Of a stretch of 64,000 bases of DNA, positions 54,868-64,000 are shown in pieces (within the stretch, counting starts at the first letter, position 1; each line of letters begins with the position of its first letter). The notes below the pieces were generated by a model. It ran no database searches. It saw nothing but the letters and a program-made list of their open reading frames with translations, and was not told the DNA's origin. The position numbers were made by a program, and so were the translations under genes. Source of the stretch: Pseudomonas sp. MWU16-30317 (GTDB taxonomy: Bacteria; Pseudomonadota; Gammaproteobacteria; Pseudomonadales; Pseudomonadaceae); NCBI RefSeq assembly GCF_020515695.1, contig NZ_JAIWJA010000003.1, positions 744,001 to 808,000 on the forward strand, in the 5' to 3' direction.

Positions 54868-55626
54868 TTAGAGCTGCGTGCCCAGGAGCACGTAGGAGGG
54901 CGAAAAAGTGACCTTGAGGGGGCCGTCGACCCGGGCATCGATGCTGGCCAGATGCTGCGCTTCGCTAAGGGCGCACAGCGTCTGGCCGTTGGTCAGGGCG
55001 ATGCGCACTTCACTGGGCCCGTCGGGGTCGTCGATGATCTGCTGGACGATTCCGCTCAGGCTGTTGTGTCCCTGCGGGGCGGGTTGATCGGCCGCCAGGA
55101 GCTGTAGCCAGCCGGCCTTGATCAGGGCCACCACCGGGCTGCCGATTTCCAGTGCCAGGCTGAGGGTGCTGTCGTGGGTGATCTGCGCGTCCAGATGCAG
55201 GTCGCCGCCCAGTGCCAGACGCACGATGTCGCTGCGCCCGCGTGAATCGATGCCGACCACGCTCCCTTGCAGCTGGTTGCGGGCACTGGTGCGCAACATC
55301 AAGCGACCGAGCAGGTCGAGGTCGCTGGCGTCTTCGGCAGCTTCCAGCACCTGCGCCTGCAGCGCCTGCAGCTTTTGATAGAGGCGCAGGACGCGTTCGC
55401 CTTCCGGGGATAGCCGAGCTCCGCCCCCGCCTTTGCCGCCGATGCTGCGGTCTACCAGCGGGGCGATGTTGTTCAACTCATCGATCGCATCCCAGGCACC
55501 TTTGTAGCTCATGCCGGCGCTTTTTGCCGCGCGGGTGATCGAGCCTTGCTCGGCGATATGCCGCAGCAACTCGATGCGCTGCGGGCGGCGAGCGAGGTAC
55601 TGGGAGAGAAGGGTAGGCAGGGGCAT
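54868..55626 (-). CDS. modE: ModE-type molybdate-responsive regulator (HTH and TOBE domains)
   Basis: 252 residues. The N-terminal LysR-like winged helix (RIELLRHIAEQGSITRAAKS; GMSYKGAWDAIDELNNI) and the glycine-rich KGGGGARLSPEGER wing are typical ModE. Two TOBE-type modules follow (~120-185 and ~190-252, MLRTSARNQLQGSVVGIDSR; LSGIVQQIIDDPDGPSEVRI) that bind molybdate. Usually represses modABC; no mod genes are in the window. Confidence 0.9.
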   Translation of the reverse strand: MPLPTLLSQYLARRPQRIELLRHIAEQGSITRAAKSAGMSYKGAWDAIDELNNIAPLVDRSIGGKGGGGARLSPEGERVLRLYQKLQALQAQVLEAAEDASDLDLLGRLMLRTSARNQLQGSVVGIDSRGRSDIVRLALGGDLHLDAQITHDSTLSLALEIGSPVVALIKAGWLQLLAADQPAPQGHNSLSGIVQQIIDDPDGPSEVRIALTNGQTLCALSEAQHLASIDARVDGPLKVTFSPSYVLLGTQL

Positions 55627-55735
55627 GGCGGCGGTTCTTCAACGCGGGAAAGAGCCGACGTTGCTCGTCCGGCGTTGGCAAGTCAAGGGCTGAGCGCTTG
55701 AGATCAACAGGCAATATTTCTGTGCAAACGGTGGC

Positions 55736-55825
55736 GGCCTCTTCGCGGGCAAGCCTTGCTCCCACAGGTGTGCGACTTGAGATCGGCACACCTCTGTGGG
55801 AGCAAGGCTTGCCCGCGATGAGGCC
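55736..55825. repeat. REP pair, family A
   Basis: GGCCTCTTCGCGGGCAAGCC faces GGCTTGCCCGCGATGAGGCC, with a ~46-base spacer, between modE and comF. Confidence 0.85.
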
Positions 55826-55839
55826 GTCAAGATCGCCGA

Positions 55840-56595
55840 TCAACCAGATCCCGAAGAAGGCCGTTCATCAGGCTTGGCCGTACGCGCCAGGCAATACACG
55901 TCGACCCGCACCGCTCCGGCGCGTCTCAACAGCAAGGCCAGCGCCTGCGCCGTGGCACCGGTGGTCATCACGTCATCGACAATCGCCACGTGCAGGCCGC
56001 GCACCAAGGCTTTATCGGCGAGGCTGAATGCACTGAGCAGATTCTGTCGCCGCGCCGCAGCGTCCAGTTCCTGCTGGGCGCGGGTGGCATAGGGGCGCAA
56101 CAACAGGCGGTCGTCACAACGGATCTGCAGCAACGGCGCCAGCCAGTGGCCGAGCATCTGCGCCTGATTGAAGCCCCTCTTGCGCAAACGCTGGCGAGCC
56201 ATGGGCACGGGCAACAGACGCTGCGGCCGTGGCAGCCCATCGGCGAAGGCCTGCAATAGCCAGCGCGCCAACCCCTCGGCAAGCATGCGCCCCAGTGGCC
56301 ACTGCGCGTTGTGCTTGAAGCGGGTTATCAGGGTGTCGATGGGGAAGCCGTAATGCCATGGCGCTTCGACCCGAGCGAAGGCTGGCGCCTTGCGTCGGCA
56401 CGGCCCGCATTCCAGGCCGGTCATGGCCAAAGGCAGCGCGCAGATTTCGCAGCGCTCATCAAGCCACGGTAGTTCTCGCTCGCAGGGTTCACACAGGGGA
56501 TAGGGGTTGTCCGTCAATTCGTCGCAGAGCAAACAGGATTGGTTGATATTTGACCAGATGTAAACCTTGTTAATCGCTGATGGTTGACAGTCCAT
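55840..56595 (-). CDS. ComF-family phosphoribosyltransferase-like protein
   Basis: 251 residues. Two N-terminal Cys clusters (CLLCDE...CEPCE and CEICALP...CGPCRR) bind zinc; a PRTase motif ([18 protein letters not shown]) lies near 205-222, and RGFNQAQML is the conserved internal block. ComF proteins aid DNA uptake in naturally competent bacteria; GntX in E. coli is related. The start [14 protein letters not shown] overlaps the BirA-type operator, so it may share biotin control with bioB. Confidence 0.88.
   Translation of the reverse strand: MDCQPSAINKVYIWSNINQSCLLCDELTDNPYPLCEPCERELPWLDERCEICALPLAMTGLECGPCRRKAPAFARVEAPWHYGFPIDTLITRFKHNAQWPLGRMLAEGLARWLLQAFADGLPRPQRLLPVPMARQRLRKRGFNQAQMLGHWLAPLLQIRCDDRLLLRPYATRAQQELDAAARRQNLLSAFSLADKALVRGLHVAIVDDVMTTGATAQALALLLRRAGAVRVDVYCLARTAKPDERPSSGSG
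56559..56589. promoter_or_regulatory. BirA-type biotin operator between comF and bioB
   Basis: TGTAAACC (56559-56566), 15 bases, then GGTTGACA (56582-56589), close to the TTGTAAACC-N14-17-GGTTTACAA consensus. It lies 99 bases ahead of the bioB start and covers the first codons of comF. Confidence 0.75.
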
Positions 56596-56687
56596 GCGTC
56601 TTCCTTAACTATGCCGCTTATCCGTGTCATGGCTATGGGTATTCCCTTCCCGCAGCCGTTCAGCCCAGCATAAACAAGGAATCGCCG

Positions 56688-57743
56688 ATGAGCGCCAGCA
56701 TCAATGCAACTACTCGTCACGACTGGTCTCTGGCCGAGGTCAAAGCTCTGTTCGTCCAGCCCTTCAACGACTTGTTGTTTCAGGCGCAAACCGTTCACCG
56801 TGCGCATTTCGACGCCAATCGCGTGCAAGTTTCCACATTGTTGTCGATCAAGACGGGTGCCTGCCCAGAGGATTGCAAATATTGTCCGCAGTCCGGCCAC
56901 TACAACACCGGGCTCGAAAAAGAAAAGCTCATGGAAGTGCAGAAGGTCCTCGAAGAGGCGGCACGTGCCAAGGCTATCGGCTCGACGCGCTTCTGCATGG
57001 GTGCCGCCTGGAAGCACCCGTCGGCCAAGGATATGCCTTACGTGTTGAAGATGGTCGCCGGGGTCAAGGCCTTGGGGCTCGAAACCTGCATGACCCTGGG
57101 CAAGCTCGACCAGGAGCAGACCCAGGCGCTCGCCGAGGCCGGGCTGGACTATTACAACCACAACCTCGACACCTCGCCGGAGTTCTACGGCAGCATCATC
57201 ACCACCCGCACCTACGGCGAGCGCCTGGAGACCCTGGCCTACGTGCGTGATGCCGGGATGAAGATCTGTTCCGGCGGCATCCTCGGCATGGGCGAGTCGC
57301 TGGATGACCGCGCCGGCCTGCTGATCCAGCTGGCCAACCTGCCGGAGCACCCGGAATCGGTGCCGATCAACATGCTGGTGAAGGTCAAGGGCACGCCGCT
57401 GGAAAACGCCGATGACGTCGATCCGTTCGACTTCATCCGCATGCTTGCTGTCGCGCGGATCATGATGCCGCAGTCCCACGTGCGCCTGTCGGCCGGTCGC
57501 GAGGCGATGAACGAGCAGATGCAGGCCCTGGCGTTCTTTGCGGGCGCCAATTCGATTTTCTACGGCGACAAGCTGCTGACCACCGCCAACCCGCAGGCCG
57601 ACAAGGACATGCAGCTGTTCGCGCGCCTGGGCATTCAGCCAGAAGCCGGTTATGAACACGCCGATGAAGTGCACCAGGCGGCCATCGAGCAGGCATTGGT
57701 GGAGCAGAAGAGCAGCGAGCTGTTCTACGACGCGGCGGTCTGA
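56688..57743 (+). CDS. bioB: Biotin synthase
   Basis: Radical-SAM enzyme inserting sulfur into dethiobiotin, the last step of the pathway. 351 residues from [20 protein letters not shown]. The SAM [4Fe-4S] motif is CPEDCKYC (near residues 63-70); conserved [11 protein letters not shown] and later SAGREAM segments are present. An in-frame upstream ATG (56580) falls inside the operator region. Confidence 0.97.
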   Translation: MSASINATTRHDWSLAEVKALFVQPFNDLLFQAQTVHRAHFDANRVQVSTLLSIKTGACPEDCKYCPQSGHYNTGLEKEKLMEVQKVLEEAARAKAIGSTRFCMGAAWKHPSAKDMPYVLKMVAGVKALGLETCMTLGKLDQEQTQALAEAGLDYYNHNLDTSPEFYGSIITTRTYGERLETLAYVRDAGMKICSGGILGMGESLDDRAGLLIQLANLPEHPESVPINMLVKVKGTPLENADDVDPFDFIRMLAVARIMMPQSHVRLSAGREAMNEQMQALAFFAGANSIFYGDKLLTTANPQADKDMQLFARLGIQPEAGYEHADEVHQAAIEQALVEQKSSELFYDAAV

Positions 57744-57795
57744 GCAAACCATAGAATCTCCCACAGGAGAACCGAGGCACCCTGAGATTTTGAAT

Positions 57796-58968
57796 ATGCC
57801 CTTCGACCTGCGCGCTCGCCTCGACGAGCGCCGCGCTGCTGATCTGTACCGCCAACGGCCACTGCTGCAAAGCCCGCAAGGGCCGCAGGTGGTGGTCGAT
57901 GGCCAAGCGCTGATCGCCTTCTGCAACAACGACTATCTGGGCCTGGCCAATCACCCCGAAGTGATCAAGGCCTGGCAGGCCGGTGCCGAGCGCTGGGGTG
58001 TGGGCGGTGGCGCTTCGCATCTGGTGATCGGCCACAGCGGCCCTCATCACGCCCTCGAGGAGGCTTTGGCCGAGCTCACCGGCCGGCCCCGCGCGCTGCT
58101 GTTCACCACGGGCTACATGGCCAACCTCGGTACGGTCACGGCGCTGGTGGGGCAGGGCGACACGGTGCTGCAAGATCGCCTCAACCATGCCTCGTTGCTC
58201 GACGCCGGCTTGCTCAGCGGCGCGCGTTTCAATCGCTATCTGCACAACGACGCGCACAGCCTGAGCGCGCGGCTCGACAAGGCCGTGGGCGACACGCTGG
58301 TGGTCACCGACGGCGTGTTCAGCATGGATGGCGATGTCGCCGATTTGCCCGCCCTGGCCAAGGTCGCCAAGGCCCGCGGCGCCTGGTTGATGGTCGATGA
58401 CGCCCATGGCTTCGGCACCCTGGGCGCCAGCGGCGGCGGGGTGGTCGAGCATTTCGGCCTGAGCCAGGACGACGTGCCGGTGTTGATCGGCACCCTGGGC
58501 AAGGGCTTCGGCACTGCGGGCGCCTTCGTGGCCGGCAGCGACGATCTGATCGAAGCGCTGGTGCAGTTCGCCCGGCCCTACATCTACACGACCAGCCAGC
58601 CGCCGGCGCTGGCCTGCGCCACGCTCAAAAGTCTTGAACTGCTGCGCACCGAGCACTGGCGCCGCGAGCATCTGGCGCGTTTGATCGCCCAGTTTCGCCA
58701 TGGCGCCGAGCAGCTCGGCCTGAGCCTGATGGACAGCTTCACGCCCATCCAGCCCATTATGATCGGCAACAGCGCCCGCGCTCTGAGGCTGTCGAAAATG
58801 CTCCGCGATCGCGGCCTGCTGGTGACCGCCATCCGCCCGCCAACCGTGCCCAACGGCAGTGCCCGTTTGCGCGTGACGCTCTCGGCGGCCCACAGCGAGG
58901 CCCAGGTGCAGCTATTGTTGAACGCATTGGCCGAGTGCTATCCGCTGCTGGAGCCCGAAGATGCGTGA
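57796..58968 (+). CDS. bioF: 8-amino-7-oxononanoate synthase
   Basis: PLP enzyme joining pimeloyl-ACP (or -CoA) and alanine. 390 residues. [20 protein letters not shown], the [13 protein letters not shown] aspartate region and the PLP Lys in [13 protein letters not shown] are intact. The start [16 protein letters not shown] lies 52 bases after bioB. The end overlaps bioH by eight bases. Confidence 0.96.
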   Translation: MPFDLRARLDERRAADLYRQRPLLQSPQGPQVVVDGQALIAFCNNDYLGLANHPEVIKAWQAGAERWGVGGGASHLVIGHSGPHHALEEALAELTGRPRALLFTTGYMANLGTVTALVGQGDTVLQDRLNHASLLDAGLLSGARFNRYLHNDAHSLSARLDKAVGDTLVVTDGVFSMDGDVADLPALAKVAKARGAWLMVDDAHGFGTLGASGGGVVEHFGLSQDDVPVLIGTLGKGFGTAGAFVAGSDDLIEALVQFARPYIYTTSQPPALACATLKSLELLRTEHWRREHLARLIAQFRHGAEQLGLSLMDSFTPIQPIMIGNSARALRLSKMLRDRGLLVTAIRPPTVPNGSARLRVTLSAAHSEAQVQLLLNALAECYPLLEPEDA

Positions 58969-59686
58969 CCGTTTGATTCTGCTGCCGGGCTGGGGCCTGG
59001 GCATATCGCCGATGCAACCGCTGGCGGCGGCGCTGCAGGGGCTGGACGAGCGCCTTCGGGTGGATATCGAGCCGCTGCCGGCGCTTGATTCCCATGACGT
59101 GGACGAGTGGCTCGACGAGCTCGACGCCACGTTGCCGCTGGACACCTGGTTGGGCGGCTGGTCGCTGGGCGGCATGCTCGCCGCCGAGCTGGCGGCGCGC
59201 CGTGGCGAGCGTTGCTGCGGGCTGCTGACGTTGGCCAGCAACGCCTGCTTTGTCGCCCGTGAAGATTGGCCCCACGCCATGAGCGGCGAGCTGTTCGAGG
59301 CGTTCTTGGCGGGCTGTCAGGAGTCGCCTCTGCAAACGCTCAAGCGCTTCAGCCTGCTGTGTGCCCAAGGCGCCGTGGACGATCCGCGCGGGCTGTCCAG
59401 GCTGTTGAGTGCCGCTGCACCGTCGGCGGCACTGGAGCCAGGGCTGCAAGTCCTCGCTCGGTTGGACACCCGCGCCGCCTTGCAGGCCTATCGTGGGCCG
59501 CAATTTCACCTGTTTGCCGGCGCCGATGCGCTGGTGCCGGCCGAAGTCGCCGGGGAGTTGCTGGCGCTGTTGCCCGACGTCGAAATCGGCCTGATCGAAC
59601 AGGCCAGCCACGCGTTCGTGGTGGAAGACCCCCACGGTGTCGCGGGCGCTATTCAAGCTTTTTTACATGAGTCCGGTGATGACTGA
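58961..59686 (+). CDS. bioH: Pimeloyl-ACP methyl ester esterase
   Basis: 241-residue alpha/beta hydrolase. Nucleophile Ser in GGWSLGGML (near 66-74), catalytic Asp in the [10 protein letters not shown] region and His in [11 protein letters not shown]. Removes the methyl group from pimeloyl-ACP methyl ester. Overlaps both bioF and bioC, indicating tight coupling. Confidence 0.93.
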   Translation: MRDRLILLPGWGLGISPMQPLAAALQGLDERLRVDIEPLPALDSHDVDEWLDELDATLPLDTWLGGWSLGGMLAAELAARRGERCCGLLTLASNACFVAREDWPHAMSGELFEAFLAGCQESPLQTLKRFSLLCAQGAVDDPRGLSRLLSAAAPSAALEPGLQVLARLDTRAALQAYRGPQFHLFAGADALVPAEVAGELLALLPDVEIGLIEQASHAFVVEDPHGVAGAIQAFLHESGDD

Positions 59687-60530
59687 TTTGAGTGTGAGCG
59701 ACGTCAACAGGGTGCAGTTGCCCGTGCCGGTGGACAGCCTGCCGGACAAACGCCAGGTGGCGGCGTCGTTTTCTCGCGCGGCGGCCAGCTATGACAGCGT
59801 CGCGCAGTTGCAACGTGATGTCGGCCAGGCCTTGCTGGCGCGTCTGCCAGCCACCCTTAGCGTAGATCGGTGGATCGATCTGGGCAGCGGCACCGGGCAC
59901 TTCAGCCGGGTGCTGGCCGAGCGCTTCCCCCAGGCCGAGGGTGTGGCGGTGGATATTGCCGAAGGCATGTTGCGCCATGCGCGGGCCCTCGGTGGGGCGC
60001 AGCAGTACATCGTTGGTGATGCCGAGCAGCTGCCCCTGGCAGATGCCAGCGGCGACCTGCTGTTTTCGAGCCTGGCGGTGCAGTGGTGCGGCGACTTCGC
60101 TGCGGTGCTGGCCGAGGCCTCGCGCGTGTTGCGCCCAGGAGGCGTGATGGCGTTCGCCAGCCTGTGTGACGGTACGCTGTTCGAGCTGCGCGACAGTTGG
60201 CGCGCCGTGGATTCCAGTGTGCACGTCAATCGCTTCCGGCCGCTGACGCGCTACCAGCAGTTGTGCGCCGAGAGCGGCCTGCAGGTGTTGACGTTGGAGG
60301 CTGTGCCTCACGTGCTGCACTATGGCGACGTGCGCGACCTGACCCACGAGCTCAAGGCCCTCGGCGCGCACAATATCAACCCGGGTCGCCCTGGCGGGTT
60401 GACGGGTCGCCAGCGCATCAAAGGGCTGATCGATGCCTACGAAGGTTTGCGCCAGCCGGCCGGGCTGCCGGCGACCTATCAAGTGATCTATGGGGTGATG
60501 CACAAGCCGGCTTCGGGAGTTCGTTCATGA
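59679..60530 (+). CDS. bioC: Malonyl-ACP O-methyltransferase
   Basis: 283 residues from [20 protein letters not shown]; an ATG 12 bases upstream is possible. SAM motif [20 protein letters not shown] near 65-84 and [20 protein letters not shown] further on. Methylates malonyl-ACP to start pimelate synthesis. Four-base ATGA-type overlap with bioD. Confidence 0.94.
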   Translation: MTDLSVSDVNRVQLPVPVDSLPDKRQVAASFSRAAASYDSVAQLQRDVGQALLARLPATLSVDRWIDLGSGTGHFSRVLAERFPQAEGVAVDIAEGMLRHARALGGAQQYIVGDAEQLPLADASGDLLFSSLAVQWCGDFAAVLAEASRVLRPGGVMAFASLCDGTLFELRDSWRAVDSSVHVNRFRPLTRYQQLCAESGLQVLTLEAVPHVLHYGDVRDLTHELKALGAHNINPGRPGGLTGRQRIKGLIDAYEGLRQPAGLPATYQVIYGVMHKPASGVRS

Positions 60531-61210
60531 CGGCTGCGTTTTTTATCGCCGGTACCGATACCGACGTCGGCAAGACCACGGTGGCCGCCGGCCTGTTGCA
60601 CGCCGCCAGGCTCAACGGCCTCAGCACCTTGGGCGCCAAACCTGTGGCCTCGGGCTGCGACGTCACACCCAAGGGCCTGCGCAACAGCGACGCCCTGGCC
60701 CTGATTGCTGAAAGCTCGGTCAAGCTGCCCTACGAGCAGGTCAATCCCTTCGCCTTCGAGCCGGCCATCGCTCCTCATCTGGCCGCACGGGAAGCGGGCG
60801 TGGCCCTGGGTGTGCAAGGGTTGCTGGCGCCGATGCGGCATATTCTGGCCCAGCAAGCGGACTTCACCTTGATCGAAGGCGCGGGTGGCTGGCGGGTGCC
60901 GTTGTCGGACCAGGCCAATCTGTCCGATCTGGCCATGGCGCTCAAATTGCCGGTGATTCTGGTGGTGGGCGTGCGGTTGGGCTGTATCAGCCACGCGCTG
61001 CTGAGCGCCGAGGCCATCGCGCGGGACGGCTTGCATCTGGCGGGGTGGGTGGCCAATGTCATTGATTCCAAGACCTCCAGGCTAGAGGAGAACCTCGCGA
61101 CTCTGGCCGAGCGTCTGCCCGCACCGTGCCTGGGGCGGGTGCCGCGCATCAGGGGCATATCGGCGGAGTTGGTAGCGGGGTATATCGAGCTGGACTTGCT
61201 GGATCTTTAG
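60527..61210 (+). CDS. bioD: Dethiobiotin synthetase
   Basis: 227 residues. P-loop [16 protein letters not shown] at 9-24, [11 protein letters not shown] and [14 protein letters not shown] match the family. Makes dethiobiotin from DAPA, CO2 and ATP. Last bio gene; bioA is not in the cluster, as in other pseudomonads. Confidence 0.96.
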   Translation: MTAAFFIAGTDTDVGKTTVAAGLLHAARLNGLSTLGAKPVASGCDVTPKGLRNSDALALIAESSVKLPYEQVNPFAFEPAIAPHLAAREAGVALGVQGLLAPMRHILAQQADFTLIEGAGGWRVPLSDQANLSDLAMALKLPVILVVGVRLGCISHALLSAEAIARDGLHLAGWVANVIDSKTSRLEENLATLAERLPAPCLGRVPRIRGISAELVAGYIELDLLDL

Positions 61211-61317
61211 TCAGGTTTGCGGGTTGCGTCACAGACCGTCAGTCTTATTGGCGGGATTTTATTGGCGGTAGGTGGTTTACTAGTGTCTATTAGCCATCCA
61301 CCCAGTGGAGTCGCGCC

Positions 61318-61611
61318 ATGGACATCAGCTCCAGTACTTCGTACAGTTCTTACAACTCCGGCCTGTCCGCCATTCAGACAGGTCTGACGCGTCTGGACCA
61401 AGCCTCCAGCGATATCGCCAACAGCGCGTCCGCCACCAGCCAGTCGTCGAATTATCAAGCCGAGCGCCTGCGTGGCGTGGATCGTAGCCAGCTGGACCCC
61501 GCCAGCGCTGCTGTCGAAATGATCCAGGCGCAGATTCAGGTGCAGGCCGGCACCAAGGTCGAAAAGGCCGCCGATCAAGCGCTCGGGTCGTTGATCGATA
61601 TATACGCCTGA
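61318..61611 (+). CDS. Small conserved protein resembling flagellar rod protein ends (often mislabelled PqqE)
   Basis: 97 residues, Ser-rich N-terminus (MDISSSTSYSSYNSGLSAIQ), then LDQASSDIANSASATS, similar to the SxNIANxxT start of FlgB/C/G rod proteins, and VEMIQAQIQVQAGTKVEKAADQAL, similar to their coiled-coil end. The beta middle is lost. No signal peptide. GGAG precedes the ATG. Conserved between bioD and fadE1 in Pseudomonas. It is not a PQQ enzyme; no radical-SAM motif exists. Confidence 0.75.
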   Translation: MDISSSTSYSSYNSGLSAIQTGLTRLDQASSDIANSASATSQSSNYQAERLRGVDRSQLDPASAAVEMIQAQIQVQAGTKVEKAADQALGSLIDIYA

Positions 61612-61645
61612 TCCATAGCGGTTTTGCACGTTCGCTAGGTCTATA

Positions 61646-61660
61646 GGCCTCTTCGCGGGC
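61646..61660. repeat. Solitary REP arm fragment, family A
   Basis: GGCCTCTTCGCGGGC without a partner; the core is lost. Confidence 0.5.
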
Positions 61661-61800
61661 CATTTCTGCAAAATCGCAATCATCTTTCAGTGCTCATCCA
61701 ATCCTCGCCGTTTGTCTGAATGTTGCGTCCATTCGAGCGGCGCGATGGCTTTGCCGTGCCCGCGACAACGTGCCTCTTGCCATCCCCCGCCGAGCGACGC

Positions 61801-61830
61801 TTGACAATCGGGGTAGCCGAAACGTATGTT
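61801..61830 (+). promoter_or_regulatory. Sigma-70 promoter of fadE1
   Basis: TTGACA (61801-61806), 18 bases, TATGTT (61825-61830): consensus -35 and a four-of-six -10. Start expected near 61837, 94 bases ahead of the ATG. Confidence 0.7.
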
Positions 61831-61845
61831 TCAAACACCTGTTTG
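61819..61845. promoter_or_regulatory. Two abutting PsrA-type operators over the fadE1 -10
   Basis: GAAACGTATGTTTC (61819-61832) and CAAACACCTGTTTG (61832-61845) each fit the PsrA pattern [C/G]AAAC-N2-4-GTTT[G/C] exactly. They sit on the -10 and start point, which predicts repression relieved by long-chain fatty acids. Confidence 0.75.
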
Positions 61846-61930
61846 ACCTGCGCGGAAAATATTCCCTGTCGCGCAGCGCGGCTTTCCTTGAAAAGCCATC
61901 ACCCAAGTTCATCAGCAGAGGTTTATCGCT

Positions 61931-63736
61931 ATGCCTGACTACAAGGCCCCCTTGCGTGACATTCGTTTCGTCCGTGACGAACTGCTCGGGTACGAAGCGC
62001 ACTACCAGAGCCTGCCAGGCTGCGAAGACGCCACTCCGGACATGGTCTCGGCCATTCTCGAGGAAGGCGCCAAGTTCTGTGAACAGGTGCTGGGCCCGCT
62101 GAACCGCGTGGGTGATACCGAAGGCTGCACCTGGAGCGAATCCGGGGTCAAAACGCCGACCGGCTTCAAGCAAGCCTACGAGCAGTTCGTCGAAGGCGGC
62201 TGGCCGAGCCTGGCGCACGACGTTGCCCACGGCGGCCAAGGCCTGCCGGAATCCTTGGGGCTGGCAGTCAGCGAAATGGTCGGCGGCGCCAACTGGTCGT
62301 GGGGCATGTACCCCGGCCTGTCCCATGGCGCGATGAACACCATCTCCGCCCACGGCACCCCTGAACAGCAAGAGGCCTACCTGACCAAGCTGGTCTCGGG
62401 TGAGTGGACCGGCACCATGTGCCTGACCGAATCCCACTGCGGTACCGACCTGGGCATGCTGCGCACCAAGGCCGAGCCGCAGGCCGATGGGTCCTACAAG
62501 ATCACCGGCACCAAGATCTTCATCTCTGCCGGTGAACACGACATGGCCGAGAACATCATCCACATCGTGCTGGCGCGCCTGCCCGATGCGCCGGCAGGCA
62601 CCAAGGGGATCTCGCTGTTCATCGTGCCGAAGATCCTGCCGAGCATCGAAGGCAGCCTGGGCGAACGCAACGCGGTCACCTGTGGCTCCATCGAACACAA
62701 GATGGGCATCCACGGCAACGCCACCTGCGTGATGAACTTCGACGCCGCCACCGGTTACTTGATCGGCCCGGCCAACAAGGGCCTGAACTGCATGTTCACG
62801 TTCATGAACACCGCGCGGTTGGGCACTGCACTGCAAGGCCTGGCACACGCCGAAGTGGCCTTCCAGGGCGGCCTCAAGTACGCCCGCGATCGCGTGCAGA
62901 TGCGCTCGCTGACCGGCCCCAAGGCGCCGGACAAAGCCGCCGACCCGATCATCGTGCACCCTGATGTGCGACGCATGCTGCTGACCATGAAGGCCTTCGC
63001 CGAGGGTACTCGGGCGATGGTCTACTTCACTGCCAAGCTGGTCGACGTGGTCAAGTACAGCCAGGACGAAGAAGAGCGCAAGCGTGCCGACGCGCTGCTG
63101 GCGTTCATGACCCCGATTGCCAAGGCGTTCATGACCGAAGTCGGTTTCGAATCGGCCAACCACGGCGTGCAGATCTATGGCGGCCACGGCTTCATCGCCG
63201 AGTGGGGCATGGAGCAGAACGTGCGCGACAGCCGTATCTCGATGCTCTACGAGGGCACCACCGGCATCCAGGCGCTCGACCTGCTGGGCCGCAAAGTGCT
63301 GATGACCCAGGGCGAAGCGCTCAAGGGCTTCACCAAGATCGTCCACAAGTTCTGCCAGGCCAATGAAGGTGTCGAGGCCGTCAGCGAGTTCGTTACACCC
63401 TTGGCGCAACTGAACAAGGAGTGGGGCGAGATCACGATGAAGGTCGGCATGGCGGCGATGAAGGACCGTGAAGAGGTCGGCGCGGCGTCGGTGGATTACC
63501 TGATGTATTCCGGTTATGCCTGCCTGGCATACTTCTGGGCCGACATGGCGCGTCTGGCGGCCGAGAAACTCGCTGCCGGCACTACCGAGGAGGCGTTCTA
63601 CACGGCCAAGCTGCAGACGGCGCGCTTCTACTTCCAGCGGATCCTGCCGCGCACCCGCACGCATGTGGCGGCGATGCTGTCGGGTGCGGGCAACCTGATG
63701 CAGATGGATGAAGAGGCGTTCGGCCTCTCTTACTGA
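61931..63736 (+). CDS. fadE1: Acyl-CoA dehydrogenase, FadE1/DmdC-type
   Basis: 601-residue FAD enzyme for the first step of beta-oxidation. The large family subtype has an extra N-terminal (~1-60) and C-terminal domain. FAD/substrate segments [20 protein letters not shown] and [10 protein letters not shown] are present. The catalytic Glu probably lies in [20 protein letters not shown], and an extra helical end follows. Position after bioD and the small protein corresponds to PA0506 in P. aeruginosa. An in-frame upstream codon set was not preferred since the ATG follows GCAGAGG. Confidence 0.9.
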   Translation: MPDYKAPLRDIRFVRDELLGYEAHYQSLPGCEDATPDMVSAILEEGAKFCEQVLGPLNRVGDTEGCTWSESGVKTPTGFKQAYEQFVEGGWPSLAHDVAHGGQGLPESLGLAVSEMVGGANWSWGMYPGLSHGAMNTISAHGTPEQQEAYLTKLVSGEWTGTMCLTESHCGTDLGMLRTKAEPQADGSYKITGTKIFISAGEHDMAENIIHIVLARLPDAPAGTKGISLFIVPKILPSIEGSLGERNAVTCGSIEHKMGIHGNATCVMNFDAATGYLIGPANKGLNCMFTFMNTARLGTALQGLAHAEVAFQGGLKYARDRVQMRSLTGPKAPDKAADPIIVHPDVRRMLLTMKAFAEGTRAMVYFTAKLVDVVKYSQDEEERKRADALLAFMTPIAKAFMTEVGFESANHGVQIYGGHGFIAEWGMEQNVRDSRISMLYEGTTGIQALDLLGRKVLMTQGEALKGFTKIVHKFCQANEGVEAVSEFVTPLAQLNKEWGEITMKVGMAAMKDREEVGAASVDYLMYSGYACLAYFWADMARLAAEKLAAGTTEEAFYTAKLQTARFYFQRILPRTRTHVAAMLSGAGNLMQMDEEAFGLSY

Positions 63737-63755
63737 GTACTGCGCATGACTTGCC

Positions 63756-63840
63756 GGCCCGTTCGCCGCCAAACGCGCACCCTTGCTCCCACAGTCGCGC
63801 ACTGCGGGAGCAAGGGTGCGAACTCGGCAGCGAAGGGGCC
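63756..63840. repeat. REP pair, family C
   Basis: GGCCCGTTCGCCGCCAAACG faces CGGCAGCGAAGGGGCC around GGGAGCAAGGGTGCG cores; second member of the family first seen at 8542-8642. The remaining ~160 bases to the window end show no complete gene. Confidence 0.75.
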
Positions 63841-64000
63841 CTCAAGACCACAGTCACTCACCCCCGCTACATCCCGATCCGATTAAACCCTAAACCTTTC
63901 CAACTTCCGGCCGATACAGATGCAGGCACAATGCCATGCACTGTTTGACGGCCGGAGTTTTGCCTTTGCCGCGTTTATCTGCTGCTCGAATCAGCCATTT

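Noticed and set aside
61318..61611. pqqE
   Set aside because: 97 residues with no CxxxCxxC motif; a radical-SAM PqqE is ~380 residues.
61694..63802. 702-codon minus-strand ORF opposite fadE1
   Set aside because: Antisense shadow that also runs through a REP and the fadE1 promoter.

Overview
The window is chromosomal DNA from a Pseudomonas, most likely of the fluorescens/putida side of the genus. GC is high and GC-rich third positions open long antisense ORFs. The glyA-soxBDAG-purU-fdhA block, a bioB-bioF-bioH-bioC-bioD operon followed by a FadE1-type acyl-CoA dehydrogenase (the order known from P. aeruginosa), and dense Pseudomonas-type REP palindromes all fit. The species cannot be fixed from the sequence alone. 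No rRNA, tRNA, CRISPR or prophage is visible.

Region by region. (1) 1-5049, minus strand: an alternate (alpha, CS1/CFA-I-like) chaperone-usher fimbria in the order pilin, usher, tip adhesin, chaperone, the last cut by the window edge. A chemoreceptor diverges from it (5343-7277). (2) 7415-9403: low-specificity threonine aldolase and a TraX-like membrane protein. (3) 9578-18702: one-carbon/sarcosine catabolism. Serine hydroxymethyltransferase, heterotetrameric sarcosine oxidase, formyl-THF deformylase and glutathione-independent formaldehyde dehydrogenase together turn sarcosine from glycine betaine or creatine into glycine and serine and dispose of the C1 units. REPs are interspersed. (4) 18774-21805: an accessory island of three short Rhs-core proteins with unrelated C-terminal tails. 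Each is preceded by the same ~22-bp element, and a dead transposase fragment lies between two of them. (5) 22106-28618: PQQ glucose dehydrogenase, a DUF2780 protein, an acyltransferase, a retropepsin-like protease, a small membrane protein and a PepSY membrane protein. (6) 28682-32743: a siderophore receptor with its FecR-like anti-sigma and FecI-like sigma factor behind a possible Fur box. (7) 32864-36182: a DEDDh exonuclease, a cNMP/CBS/DUF294 protein and a divergent lone receiver protein.

(8) 36391-50522 is a large accessory catabolic region. The first half holds a GntR regulator, a phytanoyl-CoA-dioxygenase-like enzyme, an SDR and an AEC transporter; the 5' end of the transporter gene has been tandemly duplicated. 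The second half holds an AcoR-type sigma-54 activator lacking a sensor domain, a LysR regulator, an SDR, a TRAP transporter (DctP plus fused DctQM), an SCP-x-like thiolase, an acyl-CoA synthetase and two tandem PPC/DUF296 proteins. The intergenic region between dctP and the thiolase gene carries two divergent sequences with sigma-54 -24/-12 spacing and, between them, a cluster of GTGTCACC/GGTGACAC dyads. This suggests that uptake and CoA-dependent breakdown of one unknown acid are co-activated by the short activator.

(9) 50636-55626: malate synthase G, a GcvR-like ACT protein, SrkA/YihE kinase and a ModE-type molybdate regulator. (10) 55840-63736: comF divergent from bioBFHCD with a BirA-like operator between them, a small FlgC-like protein, and fadE1 behind a sigma-70 promoter overlapped by two PsrA-type palindromes.

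REP families used in the entries: family A has arms like GGGAGCAAGGCTTGCCCGCG; family B has arms like GTAGCGAGGGGGCTTGCCCC; family C has arms like GGGAGCAAGGGTGCGCGTTC.
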